Assembly: GCF_000002995.4 (NCBI RefSeq)
Contig: NW_025062479.1
Location: 5,077,221-5,141,220, forward strand
Source: Brugia malayi
Taxonomy: Eukaryota; Nematoda; Chromadorea; Rhabditida; Onchocercidae
Direction: 5' to 3'
DNA length: 64,000 nt
The notes under the pieces were generated by a model. It did no database searches. It was not told the DNA's origin and worked only from the letters and a program-made list of their open reading frames with translations. Position numbers and translations under genes: made by a program. The first letter of the stretch is position 1. Each line of letters begins with the position of its first letter. This document shows, piece by piece, positions 12,802 through 24,810 of the stretch.

Positions 12802-14035
12802 AACAAATATACTGAAGTTGGGAAAGGAACAAATCATTTTTCTCTCATCGCAATGCTTGACTCTAAGCTTCTGATTTTCATAATCCGACGTTCAGCAAAA
12901 TCGATTACACCATTTGCATGTGATCCAAAATGGATCAAACAGCTTCAAGAACATTTCGTGACTTAATCAAAATTACATTACCTTAAGATCAAAAAAAGAC
13001 CGTTAGAACACCTACAAATTTGAATTATGAAATCACGCATTCACTAACTGTACTAACTCACAAACTACCTTCAAATTTGGGAACAGCTGCTATGTACTTT
13101 TATCCCCTCTGCTTCCCAATTTTCTCTGGAAAAAATGAATTTCGAAAATACATATCCTTCCGTAGTACATAACGTACACAACATGTATAATATAGAAAGC
13201 AGACTGACAGCTTCATAAAATTAAGGCAAATTTTTTCAGTCCAAGAAAAGCCTTGCAGAAAACTAGAAAAGAGAAATCACGGTAGAAAGACATCTTGTTA
13301 CAGTGCAATATATTCACAACTTGACTGACTACTTACTAGTAACAGAAGACAAAAACAGCATATTGCTGTGTGAATAAGGTTAACAAATATAATTTGCAGG
13401 AATAAAAAGTGCTTAACGATAAATAGTTTGAAAGATATCAATTAACGAAACACAACAAGTAAATGAAAAGAAAAAAGAAGAAAGAGTAAAGTCTTCGCCA
13501 TATATATATATATATTCTGCAATATATTGTTCAAACTAGTCCTAAATACAACCGAAATTTTAGGAATTTAAAACATCTGAAACCGATGCCGAAACATCAA
13601 AGCAGCAAAAAATGTGAAATGCATCAAACTAACACTTCTGTAAATGATAAATGATAAAATCAAATCTAGTAGTATAAGAAAACATAAGCATATCCTTCAC
13701 TTTCTACTACCCACAAACTTCCTTATCATTACATGGGATAGAAAGTAAGCAGCACAATACACGCAAAAATTTAAGAAAAAGTTTAAGCTAACAAAGTAGA
13801 ATTTCACATAATGAGATGATGTGTTCATTCATCTAGTTTGAAAGGCACGCCATTGATAAAAAATAATGGGTGAACGTGTCAAATCAAACAGATTTAATGT
13901 ATCATATTTAGGGAGCGCGTCCAATAAATAGTACTGACTATCTAAGGCAGAAAGCTCTTCAGAAAAAAACAGTATCAATTTTGACGAATATATGAAGACC
14001 TTCGGAAAAAAACAGCATCGATGAATATATAAACA

Positions 14036-15353
<1,318 letters not shown>

Positions 15354-18300
15354 CGTTTACAGAACTGCACGATCTATAAAAACATAACGAATTCAAGTGG
15401 GCAGTACATCAAATTTAAAATACTTCCAAATCTAACCCTAACTCGATGCTGTATTTCTTAATTAACAAATATTTTAGAACAACAAAATACTTCTGAGGAG
15501 TAGGAAAAAAAGCATGTAAGTCCAAACTATTCAAAACACAAATTATTTATACGGAAAGATTTGAAACCTTGCAAATCATATAACAAAACAACAGAAAAAA
15601 GCCAACACAGACCCTACAGCGTTCGAAGATAACATAGAGCTTGGATACTTTCTTACCATATTTAACATCTATTTAGTAATAAAGTTTAAAAGACATTGTT
15701 CCAATTTCTTGCCCTAGTTCGATGACTAAAGGAATGAAAATTTTCAATAATTATTGTAATACACTCCGAAAGAAACATATTCAGCACCTTTAATTCAGGG
15801 GCAAGAGTCTTGTCGCAATTCTGCACTCAAACCGACATTACTTTTAAAAAATAAGCGTCCTAAAATCAATGTGCTGCAATCAAACTAGTACCCTTCTCTT
15901 TATCCTATAGGATCGCCGTTCTAGACATACTAATCAATCAAATAAAACCAAATTTGCTACAGAAATGGAATGTCAGGTTGAACACAGCCGAATCTATTAC
16001 TGCGTCAAGTCTCGACTTGTAGCATATCTACTTCATGAGTCTACAAAGACATGCTCCCGAGCAAAACTTTCTTATCACTCCTGATTAGGACACTTCAATT
16101 CAGAACTTGAGAAGAAAATCCTATGACGCAAGGACATACGCCATACTTCTACATGAACCCAACTTTTCATGTCGTCCCAACATTGACTATATATAACACG
16201 TATTTTGTGCAAAATCTTAACCCACTTGGTGGTATAGTCATTACAGCATTGGTAACATATACGCGATGTTCCGACGTTGGACGGGGTTTCGTTACTGAAT
16301 TAGTTCAAGTCAGGATGTCGCACGAAAATTATAAGCAAGTACTGTTTATAAGTATCTGTACAAGCGATATGGATAATCTTGGCTTCAAATTCCTCCCCAG
16401 TTCGAGACACTGGAGTGTATGAAAGAGAGACAGGAATAGGTAAAGAGGCCTAAATCAGTCATTTATCTATATTCATCGGTAGCCTTGGAAGGTATCACTA
16501 TCGCCAGATTTTCTAATGGAATACATGGTGTATTTCTTCCCTTGAGGAAACTGAAGTGCTGTATGGTGCTCTTTGTTTTTACCAAAAACACATTAAGCAA
16601 TACTATGTGTTACAAATGCTCTAAACAGCACTACTAACATAGTTAGATTCACTATCTAATTAGGCTTGCATCTAAATCCATGCTTAAATGAGAATTTTCA
16701 ACGAAAGAACTTCTTGGGTACGAATTTGAATGCATTACTGGTCATCAAAATTTTGATTTTAGAGCGAAAATTGGATATTTTGGTGCAAGAACTTTTTAAT
16801 ATATTGCGATCTATCAAATAAAACACTACTGTAAGGTTGTTGCATGTTTTAATGTTAACATTGATTAGAAGGATACAAAGCAATAAAATACGACAGAAAG
16901 ATATGGAGAGGAGGAGCTAATAAAATAAATTATTATCTAAAAATATAAACAAATGGAGGAAATCTTCGAAGGCGAATGCATTATACAGGTTATAATTAAT
17001 CCATCCAACGTAACAAATAGTTGTATGAATTTCCCTGTGGTTCTATTAACAATGTTTTTTTAAAATATTCATCGTTGAGGATAAATGGCATTACTTGTAA
17101 CAGTCAAGAACAGAATGCAACAACAGATAGAAGTATCGCTTAACATATGTCTGTTCACTTTTACACTATTGATCTATATCTTTACAAACAAACATAAAAA
17201 GACGCAGTTAGTGCACAGGAAGACGAAACATTTATCTACCACACGCAGCACTTAATCTTAGCCCCAAGTGATTTTTAACATGCTTCCAGAGGAGGAAGGT
17301 GACAGTTACTGGTAGGTAGAATGAGTTAGTCTCAATAAACTTAAGTATCCTTAATAAGCACATGAACATATCACCATTAAAAAGCTACAATTAAAACCTC
17401 TCATCCATGCACTAAGACAAATTTCCCATGTTCAATGTCACGAAATGATAGAAGTTTGTCTCAAGATTCCCTACAATCCGCGACCATATGAGCATCTTTT
17501 GAGCGTACTGCATTACTGAAATCGCTAATCTAAAATTGCGTCAGATTTTTTATACGCGTGGACTTCCTTTATTAGAAGGAAATTTTGAAGTCAAAAATCA
17601 CTACAAGCAAAAATTAGACGTTGGGATAACTTCAAGAGACTTGTTTAACTAATTTTAAATACTATTTTCATGAGAATATTGTTACTTGAACTTTCTTAAA
17701 AAGGTAAACGTTGTTGGACTGTAAAGTTCTTCAACAACATGTATTGCATAAAGTAATTTTATTCTTCTTTGCCAAAATTCAAAATCCTGAGCAATGACCT
17801 TATTTTAGCTATCAGATCTTTGAATTTTACTTAATTCAGCCATCTTTTCGGGTCTCGTAAAAAGACAACTTGACAACCAGCCATGAAATAATTTTTGGAA
17901 GATTGTTGCTGAAGATATTCATATTGTAACGTTTGATGGTCATCCATCGATAAGAAAGAATTTAGATTACGTCAGCTTTGCGAATGTTATCCTTCTCTGA
18001 TTAGCCTTAGTTTCCATGTCTAACATATTTGAACCTTTAAAACCCTTTGAAACACTCACTTCACTGCATACCTAAATATACTATGTGAAATGAGATATGG
18101 CCTATACCGTTGCAAGATATCAGAATACTTTTTCCTGAAAACAGTTGGAGAACATCTGCGAACCCAATTAAAATAGTACAGCTGTGAAATTAAACACTCG
18201 TTTAAAAGCACACTGTTCTAACTTGCGAAACATAAAAAGTGTCATGTATATTATCCTCATGAATAACTAAATAAGTGTAGCAAGGTATTACAAGTTCAAG

Positions 18301-19390
18301 GGATACTATATGCACTGTAACTTTACAAAATCCTGAGAGCTTGGTACGATAATGCTCCACTAAAATCATTTCAGGAGTAAGTGCACAAGAACCATCGGTT
18401 TGCGTTCCTTGAAACGACTTCAAAAGCATGCTTGCTGAAAAGCTTGATATTCAAGCATCCTGCTTAAGAGAAATAAGGTACGTAATTTTGCCTTGCTACT
18501 TATCCCGTGTCCTATGAACTTTAAAATTCGCCGTAAAATGTAGTCCTGTGAAGTTCTCGAAATACATATTTTTTAATGAACATCATTACCATGAAAATCA
18601 GTAAAAAATATCCGACAGTAGTCCAAACAAACCGTCATAAGCCATATCAAACAAAATTTAGAGAGAAATAAGGTAAAATCACTTGAGATACATAACTCCA
18701 GTTAATGAAAGCATAAGTAATGCGCATACAAGCGGTACGAATAAAACTGATATTTTCTGAAAATTATAGTGGGTAAACAAATATCCTAACAAAAGCAGAA
18801 CTAAATAAAATTTAATGCAGTAAAACCTAATATTTTCGGGAGACCTGAGTGTTTGCAAAATACCTCCTGTTCCAATAAGTCAGCATTTTCAGGGAAGATT
18901 ACACAAGCCAGATTTATGTATAAATGAGGTTTAACAAAGGAAGAAAACAAAAGATAACTACAACGGACTTTGAATTAAAGCTTTTATTCAATAAATAAGT
19001 CTCGAAGTAGCTTATTTATTGGTCTAAAACCAATAAGAGTGTAGCTGTTCAATCGAAAAAATTTTGCAAGCGTAGCATAGAGACAAACCAATAGTACCAA
19101 ATGTTTTGCAAGTCTATATGTAGCGATTTTAATTTCCAGCCAAGCGAATCTATAAAAAGTCTTGACACTAAATTATGACGACTTAACTCGTTACTATGAG
19201 GTTAAGTACCGAAAAACTTTAACTTAAACATTCTATGTAACAGAGAAAGCCTATAATACATAAAAATGCACCTTGCATGCCTTATTATTATAGACATACA
19301 TTAAAATTAAGTCTTTAAATACATGCTTTTTAAATACTAAGAATTGCAAAAGAAAAAAAAAAAAAAAAACCTTTCTCCATCGACAAATAA
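15354..19390. other. Intergenic between the Rap1 and capping-protein genes
   Basis: About 4 kb without a recognised coding exon. It should contain the Rap1 promoter and possible 5' UTR exons (a GTAAGA donor on the minus strand near 15656 is one candidate) and the 3' flank of the capping-protein gene, including a perfect 11-bp hairpin at 18989-19021. Open frames here, such as plus 16123-16422, match nothing I recognise. Confidence 0.6.
18989..19021. repeat. Perfect 11-bp hairpin with 11-nt loop
   Basis: CAATAAATAAG at 18989-18999 is exactly inverted at 19011-19021. It lies about 370 bp downstream of the capping-protein stop and carries AATAAA on both strands, so it could overlap a poly(A) site. 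Function unknown. Confidence 0.7.
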
Positions 19391-21966
19391 TCACTGTGGT
19401 TTCAAATCTTTGCTGATTCGATATGCATGTGTATTGTTCCAATCAAATTTTACACCCGTTACGGGCAATTGACGTCGTAGGGCTTTGAATGTTGTGGCAG
19501 ACATTTGCTGGTAATTTTCTTGGACTGCATCCTGCAAGGGATGTACGAAACATCATTTTAACAGAAGTCCTTCAAACTTCAAGTTTCTTCGCAGTCTTAC
19601 TATTTAATAATCATTATTAAAACAAATGAACTTGCCTGATACTTCGACTCTTCATCCCAAATTATTCTAAACACATCTTTTGCAGTTTGCGCGAAGTCAG
19701 CCTGAAAATTTATTCTGCAATTGTCTTACTTCTTTTCCCTCTTTCTTCCATAAAAACAACACTCAAAATAGATTTATAAAAACTAACAGTATATGTAATT
19801 TTGGCAGATGTTTCCTTTGTCGATACAAGTTGAACGTTGCCGTCTTCGTAATAATGCACATGTACTTTGATTATACCTTTAATTTCACATTGTTCGTTTT
19901 TGCCGTCCGCAATAGGTATTGTCCACTGTGAACGCCATCGCCCATTCCTACCGCAATTAAAGCAGGTAACTCAAAGTACACAAGTAAAGTACCTAGTTAT
20001 GAATCCTACCATTACAGATTGGTTCTTTCTGTGTTCTACTTCTCATTATATGTGCAGAAAAAACCTAGCAGTATAATGAAATGTAGAATTAGTGTTGATA
20101 ACTCCTGGTGTATTATTCTTCATTGAATAGTTAGCACTAATAATAAACTTGAAATTTATGATATTCTTGAACTAAGTGGCAATTTCACTAACTATACAGA
20201 AAAATAATCAATGATAGTATTTCACCAGAAATTCTTTGGTTGATACCGATGACTTTCAATACACAACGTCAGTGAGCCGTTGTTCACAAATACCGCTGCT
20301 ATACCTGTTTCTTCGTAATGGCTGTCAGTGTATTTGTCCGCTTCCTGAATAATCAGTTGCAATCTTTACAACACAAAAAACTTGTTTGAAAGAACACCGC
20401 GAAAATTTTCGAGTCCATGTGTTGTTCATATTACCTCAGATTTTCGAATATTTTTTAATTTCTAAAATTGCACGAAAACTTAACCTAAGCTTATTTCAGC
20501 AATTTCCTGATATATTTAGTGAATTACCAAATAACCTAAAGACTGTTGTAACAAGAGCGAAACCAGCTACATAAAGTGCAGATAACAAACTTCTTGTACT
20601 GCTTTCCGCCAAGTCTCAGAACCCCCATCATTTGCATTTTCAATTTGAATATCGGTAGCTTCTTTCCGTAAATGCTCATATTTGAATGAATTTCTTGATC
20701 TAGGATCATAAAATCGGCCATTCGGCATTTCATTGAATGGTGTGATTAAAGTCTGAAACCAAAAGCACATGAATATTTTACACAGTTTTTTCTTTTTTTT
20801 TTTTTTTTCTTTTGTGCAATGCTCAACTAAACCTCCAACACCCTTAAAAGATTTCTTAGTACTCTAAAACGTACCTCACCCAAATGTGAAATATAGTGCG
20901 GCATATTAAGTAGGATTAATTTTCACAAGATGCAATGGTAACCGAAAACAAATTACATTAAATTCCGAAAATTAAGTTTTTCGCTTCTAAAAGTTTGAGT
21001 CTCCGCACCGATCACTAAAGTAAAGGAAAACTAGGTTTCCAATTTCATAAACTAATGTGTGTGGTACCTGTCTATCAACACTTTCCAATTTAACAGGGAT
21101 GAATTGTTCCTTATTGTATTGTGCAAATATCACAGCACAGCCATCTTTCAATAGGTTATCGTTGTTCAGCAACATACGCACATCGTTAAAAACCTATGCA
21201 ACAAACTATATGATTTTCTTACCTGGCAAGTATCAGCTTTCAAAATTTTCTTTTAACTCAAGCAAATCTTAGAAACTCTGAACAGCATACAAACCTAACA
21301 AGAATGCCATAAAGAATATGTTCAAGGACTGCCGAAACACAGAGGAACGTATTTCAGTAATCCTCGTATAGAATGCAGCAATATCGCCGCCTGACAGCTA
21401 ATTAAAGCCCATAAGAACTACTCTTAAGATAAGTGCTACAATTAAGCGCAATAGTGCACTGTGACCCAAGTGCCTTATCAGTCTCATTACATAAGCTATA
21501 ATGTTTTCATTGCTGCCCTTAGTTTTCCTACATTTCAAATGACAAAAGACAGTTCTGATGAGGCTTTCAAAGTAGCGTGAGGCTTAAATTTTTTGTGTGT
21601 TTAATAACTGAAGAACTAGATATATTCGTTTTATAAGATAAATGTTCGCCGTGATATTGCGATGCTCAGTGCAGCGCATTATGCATCTGTGTTATTACTT
21701 TTTTTTTTTTTTTCGGAAAAAAATTTACAAGAGACATATCAGTCACCAAGTTCATTCGTTTAATTGTGAAAAAAAAAAAAGGGCAGCAATGAAAACATTA
21801 CAGCTTATGTAATGAGACTGATAGGGCACATATTTTCGAAGTCAGGTTAAGTAAAAAATTAAAATCCGATAAAAACCTCATTAAACTCTCCAGGAGGAGA
21901 ATGCAAGAGGAAATTGGAGACAATTCGTATGCTATCATTCTCACTGATCACGTTCCCTTCGGTCAT
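19391..21966 (-). CDS. cap-1: F-actin-capping protein subunit alpha
   Basis: The alpha half of the CapZ heterodimer, which caps actin barbed ends; in muscle it sits at dense bodies or Z-discs. Seven exons: 21966-21877, 21193-21068, 20752-20591, 20344-20226, 19947-19788, 19701-19636, 19531-19391; 287 aa, matching the roughly 286 aa of the family. Signatures: HSPPGEFNE (residues 22-30), [72 protein letters not shown] and the C-terminal [12 protein letters not shown] with the beta-binding tentacle region. Phases close perfectly, including a TG|G tryptophan split. The intron after exon 6 uses a GC donor (GCAAGT). Intron 1 (21194-21876) holds an inverted-repeat element. A 3' splice or trans-splice acceptor precedes the ATG by about 30 nt (AG at 21997-21996). 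Confidence 0.97.
21470..21829. mobile_element. Inverted-repeat element (MITE-like) in capping-protein intron 1
   Basis: The left arm 21470-21518 (starts GTGCCTTATCAGTCTC, ends CATTGCTGCCC) is inverted at 21781-21829 with only two mismatches over 49 nt. The 262-nt interior has T- and A-rich runs and no coding content. Long inverted ends without an open frame fit a non-autonomous DNA transposon or a foldback element. I could not see a clear target duplication, so the exact ends are uncertain. Confidence 0.7.
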
Positions 21967-23373
21967 TTTCCTTTGTCTTCAAATCAAAGAAGAATCTGCA
22001 ACAAATCAAATTTTCTAAAAAAACTTTCAATCTCCTCAACATACGGGTCCGAAGGTTAAGGGCTTTCAGACTTCAAACCAAACTGTCCAAAATAAAACTG
22101 CTCAAGACAACGCACCCCACCACCCATAACGATCCCATCAATTGAAACCTGCACTCCCACAGGACTCACAAGCCGCAATAAGTCCCCACAAGACGCAAAT
22201 TTCTAGACTATTCCGTCTACAACAGCATTGTTCGACGCAAACACTTCAACTAATTGAGCGAAAACCTACATTTCCGGCTGGTAGTTCACGGTTGCCAGTG
22301 GTAGTAAAGTCTTGCAAGTTAGGATTAACGGTTAGCATCACTGGGTATAGCACTGAAGGACTTGAGGAGATGTGAGCAACAAATCGTCACGGAGAAATTC
22401 ATACCGCGCATCTATATTTCACACACCACAACAAGTACCACTAACACTTTTATTGTTCAGTTAGGTCACAAAAGCAAACAATAAGATTGAGATATTCGAC
22501 GAGAACCATCAAATTAGTAAACTTGAGTTATATGTTTATAAACTGTTCTTTGTTTCTTCTTTACTATTATCAGTTCCCTTTATCAGGAGCCAACCATAAA
22601 ACAGAATAAGATAAATTAGGTTCAAAGCAAATGAAGATACGACAGAGGATGATAATGTATGTCGAAAACAGTGTGTTACTAAAAGAAAAAGCCCTTGAAG
22701 CTGATCATAAAAGTACTGTATAACTTCGCTTTTGATAATCATATAATTCTTTCTGTGACACTTTCAAAATTACCAGTTCATGTATAACGAATTCATCACG
22801 TTCCTTTAAAAAGTTAAGTGAACTAGGACAATCCTCAAATGCTAAAGAAATTCGCTATTTGCCTGGAGAGGCATTTAATATGAATTGAAAAATTTTAAAG
22901 TAGAACATAAAAATTACAATGCATAATTACAACACACAAAGCATAACTCGCTTGGTACAATTTATAATTTTTCCTAAAATATTTGTCATTTTAAACAAAA
23001 AGCTTAAGGAACACCACAAATTATGAGACAGTGGTTTGTCCCACTTTAACAATTCAGTATCTCAGAAACTTCCAATAATAGTGCTTGTCTATTCAATTTG
23101 TGCAAAAACTCTTCCATTCTTTAGCCAAAAAACTCCCCTCATGTACTAAATTAAAAATGAATGCATTTCAAGCACTTTCTAAAACGTTTTAGAATTTGGG
23201 TTTTTCATTCAGTCCCTTTGCGTGTTTCATTTCACAAAATGCTCCAAGCAAATCCGGGCGTAAACCAATTCATAGACAAAACAAAAGAAAAAATCGATTA
23301 AAGAAAGCTCAAACATTAAAATCAATGTAACCAGACCAATTTACCAGTCGATATTTGAAATAAATTATCTCTT

Positions 23374-23407
<34 letters not shown>

Positions 23408-23713
23408 TTTTTGAGAAAACAAACCAAGGATCAGCCACTAATTAGATGCAGAGAATAAAGGCTCACAAATTTAAATTATAACAAATGGAAACTTTAAAAA
23501 AAAGCTTAAAAATTTCACGTTGTGTGCTGTGAACTAGTCTACTAACTGTGAAAATTCTTCAGAATTTACTTGTCGAAGTGGACATCTGCTAAGTTCCAAT
23601 ACGTTTGGATTTCAGAAAATACCCACAAAGAAGTTAATCGCGAACCAAGCCACAATATATACATATCGATAAATCTTGAACAAGGCGATACCATCGATAA
23701 GTAATCGATATCC
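21967..23713. other. Intergenic, upstream of capping-protein gene
   Basis: Relatively GC-rich around 22080-22340, which fits a promoter region for the capping-protein gene on the minus strand. Open frames here (plus 22142-22375; minus 22536-22742) show no recognisable domain or splice support. A long T run lies near 23388-23412. One copy of a 43-nt direct repeat lies at 23568-23610. Confidence 0.55.
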
Positions 23714-23983
23714 TTAATTAACAACAAACGGTTTACCAATTTTATGCCTTTCTTCGCCTGATAAATTCAATTTTTTACGTTGAATTTCACGCTCACTCAT
23801 GTTTCCTTTCCTTCGTCGCTCTAAGTCCTTTCCAGCTTGGATAAACAAGAATACATTTATCGCCAATATTATGGCACAGGCAGTTAGCACTTTACGTAAC
23901 TGTTCATGTGCTTTGTTCGTCTGAAAATCATGAAGAGCTTACTTGTCGAAGTAGACATCTTCTAAGTTCCAATACGTTTGGAT
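23568..23983. repeat. 43-nt direct repeats flanking an exon
   Basis: Copies at 23568-23610 and 23941-23983 (both begin ACTTGTCGAAGT and end AATACGTTTGGAT) differ at two positions. They lie on either side of the last exon of the small membrane-protein gene (23714-23920), 373 bp apart. Confidence 0.9.
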
Positions 23984-24391
23984 AATTTTCAGAACTTGCT
24001 AAATACTTTCCTACCACTCCATGTACTTATTTTAATACCTTTAAGTAGTCAGATGCATTACTCCATAATACCTTCCGACCATTAACAATACTTTCGTGCG
24101 TGATTTTTTCCTGCTCAATAACCTTCCTTTGCATTCTGAAACAAGTCATAGTTTTCCTTCTATGTAATTCCCACAAACATAATTTAAACGCTTCATATTC
24201 CAAGGATGGCTACAAGTTCACAAATACTTTTTCCATCAAGTATTCACACAGAATTTTCCATTCATCAGAAAGTTAACTTACCCTTCAGTTTGACTATCAG
24301 TTGGCTTCGGGATATTTTGGTGTCCGTATAAAATATGACGTGTGCGACGTGCGTGCGCGATATTGACCCGCCTTTTCAGAATCTCAAGCAT
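23714..24391 (-). CDS. Small single-pass membrane protein, possibly FAM162-like
   Basis: Three exons: 24391-24282, 24135-24039, 23920-23714; phases 2 and 0 agree; 137 aa. The N-terminus is basic (MLEILKRRVNIAHARRTR), which could act as a mitochondrial targeting region. A single hydrophobic helix lies at about residues 80-98 (VLTACAIILAINVFLFIQAG), followed by a highly charged tail (KDLERRRKG...REIQRKKLNL). The layout of a basic start, a KPTD motif (residues 29-32), one membrane helix and a charged tail recalls the mitochondrial FAM162 family, but similarity is weak and I do not assign a function. It is divergent from the DENND4 gene, with 419 bp between start codons. Confidence 0.75.
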
Positions 24392-24810
24392 TTCAGAGAA
24401 CGGCTGTGAAATGTCTATAATTTGCCGAGGTACACTTCATAATCCAGAAATGAAACGCGTTCTTCGAGCTTGAATTACAAATCTAACACACGGGACGACT
24501 CACGTAAGTGAGGGAAGTCACCAATGAAAACATTTGATCCCACTGAGGAGGCATGATTTTACTTGAAGACGAAGCTTTGACGACTGCTTCTGATTAGTTC
24601 GAAGTTGTCGTTTGACTTGTGTAAGGTATTTCATGGTCGCTGTCTTAAATTCATCAATTACATATTTGAATATATGCATCAATAAAGCTGGTTCACGAAA
24701 AAAAGGATGCATTATTGCTTTCAGGAAAGCATGCTCGTTCGTCGCTACTAATGTTCTATTTTTCTGTGAATGGATTTTTGATAATATACTTTGATTTCAG
24801 AATAATTTGG
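24392..24810. promoter_or_regulatory. Short divergent intergenic region (shared promoter candidate)
   Basis: Only 419 bp separate the start codons of the small membrane-protein gene (minus) and the DENND4 gene (plus). A T-rich acceptor TTTGATTTCAG ends at 24800, ten bases before the DENND4 ATG, as expected for a trans-splice or leader-intron site. No core promoter element could be named. Confidence 0.5.

Larger units (their letters stand above)
9606..14035. other. Intergenic, AT-rich, no gene recognised
   Basis: No domain or coherent exon series was found on either strand. Present are an 8-bp palindromic stem (9899-9922), a stretch rich in ATG/AAT-like triplets (about 10810-10980), a purine-rich 18-nt direct repeat (11164-11181 and 11186-11203) and a 37-bp tandem duplication (12728-12801). 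The right end should hold the 3' UTR of the Rap1 gene. Confidence 0.6.

Noticed and set aside
16123..16422. Plus-strand open frame of 99 codons
   Set aside because: No recognisable motif, no upstream acceptor, and it lies in the upstream flank of the Rap1 gene.
22142..22375. Plus-strand open frame in a GC-richer stretch
   Set aside because: No family resemblance; position and composition fit the promoter region of the capping-protein gene better.
22536..22742. Minus-strand open frame with a hydrophobic stretch
   Set aside because: Hydrophobicity is expected from AT-rich DNA; no flanking exons or conserved words.
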